DNA of 64,000 nucleotides from NCBI GenBank assembly GCA_944989445.1, contig CALYLW010000330.1:278501-342500 (forward strand), given 5' to 3'. Shown here in pieces: positions 20,721 through 32,565 of this stretch. The DNA comes from Ampullaceana balthica. Its lineage: Eukaryota; Mollusca; Gastropoda; Lymnaeidae. Position 1 is the first letter of the stretch. Every line of letters begins with the position of its first letter. The translations under genes and the position numbers were made by a program. Under the pieces are notes generated by a model that did not search any database, was not told the origin of the DNA, and saw only the letters and a program-made list of their open reading frames with translations.

Positions 20721-21468
20721 CAGGGGTGACCAAACATTTTGCAAAAGAGGGCGCCATATTCCATGAAGTAACAAAAATAGGTGGAGGCCGGATTAAGATA
20801 GTTAACAAAATTGACATACGTCGAGACTGAATTACAGGCTTTTTAATTGTATGATAGTTTTTTGTTTCAAATTTTTAAGAGTGATATTTTGTGTGAGTGT
20901 GTGTGTGTGCAATACTATCGCGTACTTCCTTTATGTATAAATGTCTTATTCCAGCATTAGGAGTGAACAAACTTTGATAAACAATGGCCAAGTTAAATAT
21001 AGAATAAAGATGTTAATTTTACACAGCGTACCTTACAACAAATAAGTTGTATTAAAATATAATAAGAGCCGATAAAAAATGTGATGAAAATAATTTTAAG
21101 TACACCGACATTGAACACTAATTTCCTTATCCGAGCTGCAAGAATGAGGAATATTACGTCATTGATTTTCGCCATCGGACGTCATGGAATTTCTTACACA
21201 AAACAGTGCAAAAAACTTTATCGCCTTTTTGTAATGAATGCTAAAAAATAAAACAATAAAACGACATCGGATTTGCCATCATTGACGTCATTGTGTTTTG
21301 TAACAAAAAAAGCCTATAACTTCGGGTTTCTTAAAAAAATAAATACAATATCTACTTTACAGTAAAAAAATCACGAGTCAATTAATTATTTAACATGAGG
21401 CTGCTGGCCAATTAAATTTTAAGCGCAGGCCGTATTAGGCCCACGGTTGCGGACTTTGGAGACCCTTG
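20721..21468. mobile_element. hAT-type non-autonomous element, 748 bp
   Basis: Termini CAGGGGTGACCAAACATTTT and TTTGGAGACCCTTG are imperfect inverted repeats of the CAGGGGTC-TCCAAAC type, with G-rich subterminal regions (GAGGGCGCCAT and CAGGCCGTATTAGGCCCAC). The 8-bp flanks TGTAGACC and TTGAGCCT match at only half the positions, so the target duplication is decayed or the ends are slightly misplaced. No coding sequence recognised. Confidence 0.65.
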
Positions 21469-21634
21469 TTGAGCCTATACATGTGATACATACAATACTG
21501 GAATTCGAGAAAACAAAGTGCTATAATCTATACCGTGGTTAAAAAAAATAAATAAGTGTTTATTCCAAGTCTGAACACATCAACATGGGATGTCTCTCAA
21601 CGGATATTTTCAACTGAGTGAACTTTCAACACCC

Positions 21635-21756
<122 letters not shown>

Positions 21757-22527
21757 CAGTGAGACCCTGCTTGAGTACCCTTGCTGTAGGTGACTAACTA
21801 TTATGCTATAAGTGATTATCTTTGTAATGTTAAGAGACCTGGCCTCGAATCAGAACTCCAAACGTGGAGTGTACTGTGTTGAAACTATAGTGACGTGCTT
21901 GCATTGCTACGACTACGGCTACGGCTGTAGTTCATTACAAATCGACGATTTAACCGCATGCGTGTTTTATATTCCGTACAAATGTTCGGATGCGAGACGG
22001 ATTACACACAATAAAAAAACCTCGAAGGGTTATAGTACACATTAATCAAGGTACCTCACGTTCAGGAACAAAAACACCCGTAGCTAAATAATAGGACATC
22101 GAACCCCTATGGGTCAGCACTTAAATTCCAATAAAACCCGACCGGAACCTGGTTTATGATGTCAGACGGATGCGGTCAAGTCCCTCCCTCAACCCCCAAA
22201 CGACCGGAGATTTCCGTCGATGACCTGTCCGTGGTACGACGCCATTGTTTACTTACACAGTGGCGGACCGCTGTTAAATGATAAAACCGGCGTCCCGTTG
22301 GGTTTATCACGCCATCTGGGATGTTGACAAACTTGGTGGCCAAGAAACGCCGTCAGATCGACAACAGCTTTGAGTGGACCGATGTGGACATGTCTTTGTG
22401 ATGTTGTTTTACGATATTGACCTTCGCCGCTGCCATTAAAAAGCCCCGTTGGCGACCCCACACGGGCTGTGACGTCTAGTTTCTTCGAGCCCAGATAGGC
22501 TACCCTGAAAAATGGATCCCCTCACGT
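21757..22527. other. Unannotated DNA
   Basis: No recognised gene. A minus-strand frame at 22249-22461 (70 codons) has no recognisable domain. Confidence 0.5.
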
Positions 22528-22682
22528 CAGTGGCGTAGAACTAGGGAGGGGGCGTCAGGGGCATGGGAGAGCGATGCGATACGTGACAAACTATTTTCTT
22601 TATTCAGCAATTTAGAATATTTTCCGATTTTTATCCTGGCGTGTGATGCAACCTTATCGTCACACTCCAAGCTACGCCCCTG
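22528..22682. mobile_element. Candidate hAT-type MITE, 155 bp
   Basis: Left end CAGTGGCGTAGAACTAGGGA followed by GGGGGCG. Right end, read inward, CAGGGGCGTAGCTTGGAGTG. The CAGTGGCGTAGC...GGGG pattern is typical of small hAT MITEs. The flanking 8-mers do not match convincingly, so the call rests on the termini. Confidence 0.55.
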
Positions 22683-23314
22683 TCACTGACATATATGTCA
22701 ATAAATGCCACCTTCAGTTAGAGTCCTGATCAGCAAGTGCTTCAGAGAACTGTATTATTTCTCTCAATTTACTATCACACATGGATCCAAGAAATTAAAC
22801 TTCCGAAGATAATTTAATAATAATAAATTGATAATTTATATTAAAGGTATTCTAAATGAAAATTTCAAATTATAACTACATTCAATTTGATAACTCCCCT
22901 TTATCGTGCTTATCTTCATTAGAACAGAACCACAAAAATTATTGTTCTACCTCAAATAATTTTTAAGTTATGAATTTCCGAAAATTTCAAAATGACCGAC
23001 ACCACTTAGTGTGCAAAAGTGTGTTTTTGACACCCTGTAACTTTTGAAATAACACTTTGGGAGCTTTTAAACTTCTTTACGTAACAGACAACTACACATA
23101 TAACAGACTCAAATTTTTTCAAGGCAGTGACATAATTATAAGTACAAAATTTATTCAATTCAAAACTCGCAGAAGCACAATTTTACACAAATTATATAGC
23201 CCTGTACCCCAGTAAAGAACTGGGCTCACAGCACTCCAAATAAAGACTTCTACAGATTACTTATATAAGCTAAAGTACTAAAGATGACTTTATTAAGTAC
23301 AAGTACGTGAGATT
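22683..23314. other. Unannotated AT-rich DNA
   Basis: Nothing recognised. Confidence 0.5.
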
Positions 23315-23430
23315 ATACCAATGCGTAAAACTATATCAGAGGACACCATTGCGTAAAGCTAACTCAGATGACATCAGTGCGTAAAACTACTTCAGATGAC
23401 ACCAATGCGTAAAACGAACTCAGGTGACAT
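23315..23430. repeat. 28-bp minisatellite, ~4 copies
   Basis: Unit of the form ACACCAATGCGTAAAACTAA followed by CTCAGATG, with substitutions between copies. Confidence 0.75.
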
Positions 23431-24134
23431 CAAGATAAATATGGGTACACCAATGCCCTATGTGTCATGTACATAAAGTAGCTGTAAATATAACACACGT
23501 TCTTTTCGAGTCATTCAATTTAAGCTTAAAAAAGAACAAAAGACAATTAACACCGGGTTGAAAGGGTTGAAACGTATTGTCTCCTTCACAACAATCTTAC
23601 CAAATGTCGTCATTACATTCTGTTCATCCATCAATCGCTATACAACCACAGTTCTGCCCTCAACCTCATTCAATCACACAAACATACAACACACCGCACT
23701 TAGCACATTCACACTTCTCACCCATGCTTTGACTAACTTACTTTTTTCACCCCCCCCCCATTCTAGCCAATTAAAGACACCCATATAAGATGCCAGTAGA
23801 AAAAGATCCTTTTCCGTGGAACACTTTTTCGTTTGCGCAGATAAAAAACCAATCTGAAAGGGAAATAAAATATCGTTTTTTTAAAATGCAATATGTGCAA
23901 ATGTTGTCTCTTGGTATGGTTGACCTCACTACCTCATTTGAAACTGAGCAAGATAGATACGTGAAATACGAATCTTAGAATCTTAAACAATGTTTGCGAC
24001 AATGGGTCTGAGAGACTTTTTTTAATGTTTGCATTGACTAAATAAACACTTCCTCATCCTTCCCACTTTCCTCTGCGCACCCGATGAGAATAACAAAAAT
24101 ATAAATAACTTTAAATGTTATATAAATTAATAAC
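23431..24134. other. Unannotated DNA
   Basis: Nothing recognised. Frames at 23558-23788 and 23790-23978 match no known family. Confidence 0.5.
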
Positions 24135-24137
24135 GTG

Positions 24138-24276
24138 ATATTTTAGTGATATTTTAGTGATATTTTAGTGATATTTTAGTGATATTTTAGTGATATTTTA
24201 GTGATATTTTAGTGATATTTTAGTGATATTTTAGTGATATTTTAGTGATATTTTAGTGATATTTTAGTGATATTCT
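24138..24276. repeat. 11-bp minisatellite GTGATATTTTA, ~12 copies
   Basis: Almost perfect head-to-tail copies of GTGATATTTTA, the last with a substitution (ATATTCTAA). Confidence 0.95.
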
Positions 24277-24361
24277 AACCATTTAGTGGCTTGGAGTCTG
24301 GATATCCGTCAAAACGGAAGTCATTACTAAGATCCAAAACAATGTCCGTTCCACCCTTTTT

Positions 24362-24892
24362 AAATCCCTTATATTAACTTCACAGGCGTCTCTCTCTCTC
24401 TCTCTCTCTGTCTGTCTCTCTGTCTTGGGCGGGCGGAAAAACAAAAGTAAAAAATGACCCACTTCCCGTAAAGCCATCGAGCTGAAATTTGGCACATGGA
24501 CCCGTGTCACCTAACAATGCATCGTATCAAAATTTCAGATCGATGGAACGAACCGTAATTAAATTAATGCATTTGTAGTTTATCTATATAAACTATATGT
24601 AGCTGTCGCTATTGTTTACATTTTACGGGCCCTTTGACTTCACCTCCCCCCTCCCCGCTTCGGTGAACACATCTCGTGTTTTAACCAGGTGGTTTACACC
24701 AGGAGTTGAGTTAACGCGTTGACGCCACCCGTCCATGTCCACACCCCTCCCCCCAGTTTTAAAGCCAGGGGAGATAATTTCGGTTTCAGTCTGTAAATGT
24801 TTGTCGCGTTTGAACATAATCAATACTTTTAGTTATGTCTCATATATAAGGGATTTATAGTCAAAAACTTTGTTTTTACGGGGTTGTTTTAT
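24362..24892 (+). repeat. Family B element, full-length copy
   Basis: Begins AAATCCCTTATATTAACTTC, then a CT-rich stretch, GGGCGGGCGG, GACCCACTTCCCGTAAAGCC, GAGCTGAAATTTGGCAC, AATGCATCGTATCAAAATTT and a unique body. It ends CATATATAAGGGATTTATAG, TCAAAAACTTTGTTTTTACG. The start and near-end carry AAATCCCTTATAT in inverted orientation. About 0.5 kb with no coding capacity. Other copies are listed at 24894, 24982, 25481, 27992, 43895 and 61050. The superfamily is not identified. Confidence 0.7.
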
Positions 24893-24893
24893 T

Positions 24894-24981
24894 AAATCCC
24901 TTATATTAACTTCACCGGCGTCTCTGTCTGTCGTCATCTCTCTCTTTCTCTCTGTCTTGGGCGGGCGGAAAATTAGAAGTA
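24894..24981 (+). repeat. Family B element, 5' fragment
   Basis: Starts AAATCCCTTATATTAACTTC directly after the previous copy and is cut off after GGGCGGGCGGAAAATTAGAA, where an oppositely oriented copy begins. Confidence 0.7.
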
Positions 24982-25480
24982 AATAAAACAAACCGTAAAA
25001 ACAAAGTTTTTGACTATAAATCCCTTATATATGAGACATAACTAACAGTAATGATTATTTTCAAACATTTACAGACTGACACCGAGTGATGTCCCTTGTC
25101 TTTAATAAATGGGGTTGGGATGCGAGGGGGTGTCGGCACGACGGTCGGCGTCAACACGACGGTCGGCGTCAACTCAAACTCACGTGGAACTGGGCAGAAA
25201 AAAAACAATAACAAACAGTGAATTTTGAATTACATACCTCATATAAGGATAAACTAAAAATGCTCTAATTTAATTACGGTACGTTCGATCGATCTGAAAT
25301 TTTGATACGATGCATTGTTAGGTTAGACGGGTCCGTGTGCCAAATTTCAGTTTGATCGGATCATGGGAAGTGGGTCATTTTTGACTTCTGTTTTTCCGCC
25401 CGCCCGCCCGCCCGCCCGCCGAGCCCAAGACAGACAGAGAGAGAGAGAGAGACGGCCGCGAAGTTAATATAAGGGATTTA
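24982..25480 (-). repeat. Family B element, inverted full copy
   Basis: On the + strand it opens with CCGTAAAAACAAAGTTTTTG then ACTATAAATCCCTTATATAT and closes with AAGTTAATATAAGGGATTT. It contains a (CGCC)n run at 25396-25420 where the first copy has GGGCGGGCGG, and a duplicated GACGGTCGGCGTCAACACGA motif near 25140-25170. Confidence 0.75.
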
Positions 25481-25867
25481 AAAATGACCCACTTCATGTG
25501 ATCCGATCGAGCTGAAATTTGGCACACGGGCCCGTCTAATCTAACAATGCATCGTATCAAAATTTCAGATCGATCGAATGTACCGTAATTAAATTAATGC
25601 ATTTTTAGTTTATCCTTATATAACGTATGTAAAACAAAGTCACTGTTTGTTATTGTTTTTTTCCACGTGAGTTTCAGTTGACGCTTAGACGTCGACCGTC
25701 GAGCTGACACCCCCTCACGTCCCATCCCCCGTTAACAGACAGGGGACATCACTCGGTGTCAGTCTGTAAATGCTTATCGCGTTTGAAAATAATGAATACT
25801 GTTAGTTATGACTCATATATAAGGGATTTATAGTCAAAAACTTTGTTTTTACGGGTTTGTTTTATTT
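25481..25867 (+). repeat. Family B element, copy missing its first ~100 bp
   Basis: Starts at ATGACCCACTTCATGTGATC and runs to TCAAAAACTTTGTTTTTACG. It adjoins the inverted copy directly, so 24982-25867 forms an imperfect large inverted repeat. Confidence 0.7.
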
Positions 25868-26469
25868 CTTCATTCTTCCTCTATGGATTTCCCATTAAAA
25901 TTAAGACACATAAGATGTACAGACATAATCTCCAACCTATCCTAATTTATCACGTGCTTTGCCGTCTGTCCCATCCGAATGCAGACATTTGTATTGTTGT
26001 CTTCAATTAATGGGAACAATGGGCTGCACGGGGCAAACATGGCGGACAATGGCGGTCGCCTGTCGTCTGATGGTGGGTATGTATCTAAGGGAGGAAAACC
26101 CAGGATGCGTTATGGGAGACAATCTCTTTCACAGACTAGTGCCAAAAGACGTTGAAAATCGCACTGAATATATTAACTGTGTGTAGATCCTTCTAACACA
26201 ATGTATAAAATTTTAATACGTTCGTCCTCATGGGTCTGGAATGTGATTGGGCACATGGATGCGTCACTGACACGTCACAGTCCCACTGGCAATTTCTGTT
26301 GCAATCATTTAATAATGAACGTTAATAAATTTATATGAGTCGAGAACACACTGCGTTTTTTTGTGTGGAGAAAACATTGTTGTTTAAACGTCGTGTTTGG
26401 TTCAGATAAAATACTCTTCTCTGAGATAACAGTGACACTTTGACTTTATTGAGCATGGCAGCAGTTTGC
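25868..26469. other. Unannotated DNA
   Basis: A 75-codon frame at 25959-26186 matches no family that I recognise. Nothing else was noticed. Confidence 0.45.
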
Positions 26470-26650
26470 TTTGTGAAGGTTTGGCTTGTGAAGGCTTGGG
26501 TTGTGAAGGTTTGGGTTGAGAAGGTTTGGGTTGAGAAGATTTGGGTTGAGAAGGTTTGGGTTGTGAAGGTTTGGGTTGTGAAGGTTTGGGTTGTGAAGGT
26601 TTTGGTTGTGAAGGTTTGGGTTGTGAAGGTTTGGGTTGTGAAGGTTGGGA
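26470..26650. repeat. 15-bp minisatellite TTGTGAAGGTTTGGG, ~12 copies
   Basis: Head-to-tail units with TTGAGAAG variants in the middle. The unit length is a multiple of three, so frames in both directions stay open (for example Ser-Gln-Pro-Lys-Pro repeats on the minus strand); these are not genes. Confidence 0.95.
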
Positions 26651-26774
26651 TAGAAAGCAACATTTAAACCATCTCAAATTTCTCATATAGTTTGCTTCAT
26701 CGGGTCTGGAAAACGTTCAATACAGTAAGTAGCATTCATTAGTTTCAAGTGCTTACATGAGAGAGGCGTGTTAA

Positions 26775-27292
26775 AAATGCTTAAAAAAGAGAGTCATGTG
26801 TCACAAGTGCTAACTTGAGAGAGCCATGTCTTACAAGTGCTAACATAAGAGAGCCATGTCTTACAAGTGCTTACATGAGAAAGCCATGTGTTACAAATGC
26901 TTAAAAAAGAGAGCCATGTGTTAAAAGTGCTTACATGAGAGAGCCATGTGTTAAAAGTGCTAAAATGAGAGCCATGTGTTACAAGTGCTAACATGAGATA
27001 ACCATATGTTACAAGTGCTTACATGAGAGTGCCATGTGTTAAAAGTGCTTACATGAAAGAGCCATGTGTTACAAGTGCTTACACGAGAGAGCCATGTGTT
27101 AAAAGTGCTTACATGAAAGAGCCATGTGTTACAAGTGCTTACTCGAGAGAGCCATGTGTTACAAGTGCTTACATGAGAGTCATGTGTTTGAAGTGCTTAC
27201 ATGAGAGCGCCATGTGTTAAAAGTGCTAACATGAGAGCCATGTGTGACAAGTGCTAACTCGAGAGAGCCATGTGTCACAAGAGTGTCAGACC
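26775..27292. repeat. 30-bp minisatellite, ~17 copies
   Basis: Unit of the form GAGCCATGTGTTACAAGTGC followed by TTACATGAGA, with many substitutions (TAACATGAGA, TTAAAAAAGA, TTACACGAGA). Short frames over it are repeat artefacts. Confidence 0.92.
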
Positions 27293-27991
27293 ATGTTTTT
27301 ACAGTTTTCATGTCGATTTTTCCGCAAATATCGATGCATTTACCAAAATATTGACTTTACTGAAAGATCGATTCTCTCTTGTCTCGACTCGCGATACTCT
27401 TTTTTTTCTATTAAAATCAAGTTGAAAAGTAATCGATGCTACGTTGAGAAAAGGCTTTAACTATTCATCGTCTTAGTTCTTGCTGTGTGTTCATCCCAAC
27501 AACGTAAAGGTGAGTATGGGGGACATGGGGAAAAAAAAACAAGTGGGAAATAAAGAGGACAAGGGAAATAGATTAAATACTATATACGGCTATTTCCCGA
27601 ACGCTTAGAATAACTTTTTTTTTGGGGTGGGGGGGGGGTCACACTAATAGATCTGATGATGGAACATGCTTTAAGTAAATGTATAAAATATTAACATTTT
27701 TATCCCGTGAACACATTTCATGATCATTAGGAGTGCGTGTAATGGGAGACGTAACATTGATCTAATTGATGATGTCAGTTCTGGAATCCATCGAAAGTTA
27801 TTATTGTTTTATGATAATAAATCTTCTTTAATGTTTTTCTTTAATATTTTAGGTTGAGCGAAAGGAAGTTTCCGTCTAGGCAGAAATTAACTTCCGCCAG
27901 ACAGGAAGCCACGAACCTTTTATGTGTGGAGACACTGTGACAAATGAACTGATTACTGTGGAAGCCGCATGTCATTGCAGATTGTAATTTT
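27293..27991. other. Unannotated DNA
   Basis: Nothing recognised. It has a G homopolymer at about 27625-27640. Confidence 0.5.
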
Positions 27992-28494
27992 TAAATCCTT
28001 TATATTAACTCGTGGTGTCTGCGGCCGACCGACCGACCGACCGACCGACCTTGTCGCCAAAACTTTTGATCGATTTTTAACCCACTTGCTCTCAAAATAG
28101 TGAGCTGAAATTTTGCAGGCAGTTTCGTACCGATGATAAAAACAATGTATCAAAATTTCAGATCGATCGCATGTACCGTAATTAAATTATTGATTTTTTA
28201 GATTATTTTATTTATTCCTATGTATCATGCTATTTTTTGAGATAGAGCGTCGCGGTGCGTATTATATTGAACAACCTTTCTGTCGCGCAATAAGGTGCGT
28301 ATTTTATTGACAGCTCTTTTTATAAACATATTCCTGATCGGTGCGCATTATATTAAACATGTTTTACGACACAACTGCAATTTTGTATTTCTGGATGGTC
28401 TGGCGCTGCGTATTATAATGAACATTCTTTTAATTACTTCTCGTACATAAAGGATTTATAGTCAAAAACTTGGTTTTTTACGGGTTTTTCTTAT
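27992..28494 (+). repeat. Family B element, copy 5
   Basis: Starts AAATCCTTTATATTAACTCG, has a (GACC)n run at 28023-28050 in the position where other copies carry GGCGG repeats, then GAGCTGAAATTTTGCAGGCA and AAATTTCAGATCGATCGCAT. The body has four near-repeats of GGTGCGTATTATATTGAACA (28253-28440). It ends CATAAAGGATTTATAGTCAA, AAACTTGGTTTTTTACGGG. Confidence 0.72.
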
Positions 28495-28754
28495 TAATAT
28501 TTTATTTTCTTAAAGAAGATTTGCATCGTTTTTTCTGAAAAGGTCTTTTCGGCAGCTAAATATCTTCGTGCTCTATTGTTGCTTTTTGCAATTGTTCTAT
28601 GAATGAGACTAGGTGACCATAAGATGACATAACGTAAATCTTTAAGTTATATCTTTAAAAATAAATAACGTTAACTTCTGAAATTGAAATGGATGTCTGT
28701 AACCATTGCAACATTGACTACCCCCCACCCTCCCGGCTAATGATCCCTCTATGG

Positions 28755-28915
28755 TTCGTTGGTCCGTGTGCAAATTAAAATTAATCATGTGCAATGTTGC
28801 ACATCATCCATTTTTGTGCAATATCTTACAAAATTTGCTGCGCGGTAATTATAAACTACTGCGCGGTGTCGGTCAGATATCTGCGTGGCCTCACAACTGT
28901 GCAGCTTAAGTGGAA
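28755..28915 (+). repeat. Dispersed repeat family E, copy 1
   Basis: Shares GGTTCGTTGGTCCGTGTGCA, TGCACA(T/G)CATCCATTTTT, TAAACTACTGCGCGG and GTCAGATATCTGCG with 39772-39945, in the same order and orientation. The type is not recognised. Confidence 0.7.
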
Positions 28916-30445
28916 CATTTTCCCCTGACTCCACCCCCCACCCACACACACAAATGTGTTTGAAAAGACCAAACTCAAATGCCAGATGGTCATTTCTAGT
29001 TTGTTGGTTGTACTTTAAAAGAAGAGAAAAAAATTTGTGAAACACAATCATAATCTCGAGTGTTGTGCTCCACATGCAGTGAAATATTGTTGTGTTTGAG
29101 TTGCGGTGATTTGTGAATGGCGGTGATTAGTCGTGCCATCTGAAGAAACACGGGCACCCACCTCCAAACAGACGGGACTAAAGGGTTGACAACCAGAGAT
29201 CACACACTGTAAACCTGGCCCGGGGGGGGGGAGAGAACTGGACTGCACGGCGAGGCGGAACACAAGAGGAATTATTTTCACAACCTTTCCCAACAAATTA
29301 TCGGCAGCATGAGTTGGAAATATTATATGTTGACCTAAAGCAGCACGGCACGGCGCAACAGTCGGGGCAGACAAACAGTGCTCACAATGGCCGGAGAGTT
29401 AGCGGACCTGACCGGACTGTAAAGGGGGACGATCTTCACACCCGCTTTCTGCACTACGCGCTCGAACATCTTTGGTTAGCGAAAGTGGTCTCCTTTTGCG
29501 GTGGGCTGAATTTATCTTCTGTAGGCAAGTTAGCTCTACCTGTATGTGTGGCTTACCTGAAGACAGGTCTTAATGTGCTGGCATCTGATTTTAGGAAAAC
29601 GTTTCAAAGTCAAAAGTAATCACTCTTAAACAAACAAAAAAAGTTGCACGCTTAGCAATCGGAATTTCTGATCAAATCTTCCAGCTTAACATATTCGTAA
29701 ACATCTTCATTTATATCCACGAACCACCAGCAACAACAACAACAAAAATGAGAGAAAGTTTACGTTAATATTGCTAAAATAGTTTCTGATTCAATGTAGA
29801 TGGCAAGGCTATTTAAGATGAGAAATTCTGTTTTCTAGCCAATCTTAACTTTGAAGATTTCCGAAAACTATTTTTAAGCTCATGATGTCTGAACTGGTTA
29901 GGAAAAAAATGGCGGTACCACGCCGTCTGCCATAATGGCAGATTGATTTTCTCCTAGAGTTACCTCTAATGCCGCCCCGCGTCGGTCCGCCCCTGTTCAC
30001 CGTGTGACTGAACCGGGGGGATTTAGTTACTCCAGCATCCGCCAAGGAGTATTCCGACCACGCGGTACCTTCCTGCGCTCTTGTCAGTGCTCCGCTCATC
30101 ACCACGGCTCTATTGTCCGGAAATTATTCCCTTTCCGCTATTCTGGGTGTAGAGTTGCAGTTCTTTTTCTTCTCCTCCCCCCCCCCTATTTTCCGTAGAA
30201 TCGACCTTAACACCATCCCCACATCTTCCTCCACCATCCCAACTTCTTGCTGCCGCCACTGCCCGCCACTACCTCTGTTTCACACCACAACTCTTGTAGT
30301 CAAGTTAACCTTCTCCCAATGTACTGCAAGCAATCTCTTTACCTCCCACTTATTCAAGCTACACCATACAATCTCATCATTACCCTTCTCCTGTCACGCC
30401 CCCCCCCATATCCTCACTTCTTGCAACTGCATTAAACAACCCCCC
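28916..30445. other. Unannotated DNA
   Basis: Mixed composition with C-rich stretches. Frames at 29314-29619 (101 codons) and 30113-30475 have no recognisable domain, and the second is over low-complexity CT-rich DNA. Confidence 0.45.
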
Positions 30446-30463
30446 CCACACACACACACACAA
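30446..30463. repeat. Short (CA)n next to the 34-bp satellite
   Basis: CACACACACACACACA directly after a C run and just before the first satellite unit. Confidence 0.85.
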
Positions 30464-30466
30464 ATC

Positions 30467-32565
30467 ACTGAATAAGTAATATCACGGTGACTATAAGGTT
30501 ACGGAATAAGTAATAGCGTGGTGACTATAAGGTTACGGAATAAGTAATAGCGTGGTGACTATAAGGTTACGGAATAAGTAATAGCGTGGTGACTATAAGG
30601 TTACTGAATAAATAATAGCGTGGTGACTATAAGGTTACGGAATAAGTAATAGCGTGGTGACTATAAGGTTACTGAATAAGTAATAGCGTGGTGACTATAA
30701 GGTTACTGAAAAAGTAATAGCGTTGTGACTATAAGGTTACTGAATAAATAATAGCGTGGTGACTATAAGGTTACGGAATAAGTAATAGCGTGGTGACTAT
30801 AAGGTTACTGAATAAGTAATAGCGTGGTGACTATAAGGTTACTGAAAAAGTAATAGCGTTGTGACTATAAGGTTACTGAATAAGTAATAGCGTGGTGACT
30901 ATAAGGTTACTGAATAAGTAATAGAGTGGTGACTATAAGGTTACTGAATAAGTAATAGCGTTGTGACTATAAGGTTACTGAATAATTAATAGCGTGGTGA
31001 CTATAAGGTTACTGAATAAGTAATAGCGTGGTGACTATAAGGTTACTGAATAAGTAATAACGTGGTGACTATAAGGTTACTGAATAAGTAATAGAGTGAT
31101 GACTATAAGGTTACTGAATAAGTAATAACGTGGTGACTATAAGGTTACTGAATAAGTAATAGCGTGATGACTATAAGGTTACTGAATAAGTCATAGCGTG
31201 GTGACTATAAGGTTACTGAATAAGTAATAGCGTGATGACTATAAGGTTACTGAATAAGTAATAGCGTGGTGACTATAAGGTTACTGAATAAGTAATAGCG
31301 TGATGACTATAAGGTTACTGAATAAGTAATAGCGTGATGACTATAAGGTTACTGAATAAGTCATAGCGTGGTGACTATAAGGTTACTGAATAAGTAATAG
31401 CTGGTGACTATAAGGTTACTGAATAAGTAATAGCGTGATGACTATAAGGTTACTGAATAAGTAATAGCGTGATGACTATACTGAATAAGTAATAGCGTGA
31501 TGACTATAAGGTTACTGAATAAGTCATAGCGTGGTGACTATAAGGTTACTGAATAAGTAATAGCGTGATGACTATAAGGTTACTGAATAAGTAATAGCGT
31601 GGTGACTATAAGGTTACTGAATAAGTCATAGCGTGGTGACTATAAGGTTACTGAATAAGTAATAGCTTGGTGACTATAAGGTTACTGAATAAGTAATAGC
31701 GTGATGACTATAAGGTTACTGAATAAGTAATAGCGTGGTGACTATAAGGTTACTGAATAAGTAATAGCGCGATGACTATCAGGTTACTGAATAAGTAATA
31801 GCGTGATGACTATAAGGTTACTGAATAAGTAATAGCGTGATGACTATAAGGTTACTGAATAAGTAATAGCGTGGTGACTATAAGGTTACTGAATAAGTCA
31901 TAGCGTGGTGACTATAAGGTTACTGAATAAGTAATAGCTTGGTGACTATAAGGTTACTGAATAAGTAATAGCGTGATGACTATAAGGTTACTGAATAAGT
32001 AATAGCGTGATGACTATACTGAATAAGTAATAGCGTGATGACTATAAGGTTACTGAATAAGTCATAGCGTGGTGACTATAAGGTTACTGAATAAGTAATA
32101 GCGTGATGACTATAAGGTTACTGAATAAGTAATAGCGTGGTGACTATAAGGTTACTGAATAAGTAATAGCGCGATGACTATCAGGTTACTGAATAAGTAA
32201 TAGCGTGATGACTATAAGGTTACTGAATAAGTAATAGCGTGATGACTATAAGGTTACTGAATAAGTAATAGCGTGGTGACTATAAGGTTACTGAATAAGT
32301 CATAGCGTGGTGACTATAAGGTTACTGAATAAGTAATAGCTTGGTGACTATAAGGTTACTGAATAAGTAATAGCGTGATGACTATAAGGTTACTGAATAA
32401 GTAATAGCGTGATGACTATAAGGTTACGGAATAAGTAATAGCGTGGTGACTATAAGGTTACTGAATAAGTAATAGCGTGGTGACTATAAGGTTACTGAAT
32501 AAGTACTGTCATGGTGACTATAAGGTTACTGAATAAGTAATAGCATGGTGACTATAAGGTTACTG
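30467..32565. repeat. 34-bp satellite array, ~61 copies
   Basis: Unit of the form GGTTACTGAATAAGTAATAG followed by CGTGGTGACTATAA. Early units carry GGTTACGG; later ones GGTTACTG. Variant units (CGTGATG, GCGCGATG, GTCATAG, AGCTTGG, and a 6-bp deletion giving ACTATACTGAAT) recur in the same order, indicating a higher-order period near 402 bp in the second half. There are stops in all frames; non-coding. Confidence 0.96.

Noticed and set aside
20713..21476. 8-bp target duplication of the 20721-21468 element
   Set aside because: TGTAGACC and TTGAGCCT agree at only four of eight positions, so I did not count it as evidence.
22249..22461. Minus-strand 70-codon frame as a possible exon
   Set aside because: No known motif, and the plus strand at this locus also lacks any supporting signal.
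27500..27520. Splice donor AAAGGTGAGTATG
   Set aside because: A good donor match, but there is no recognisable exon upstream and no partner acceptor that I can support.
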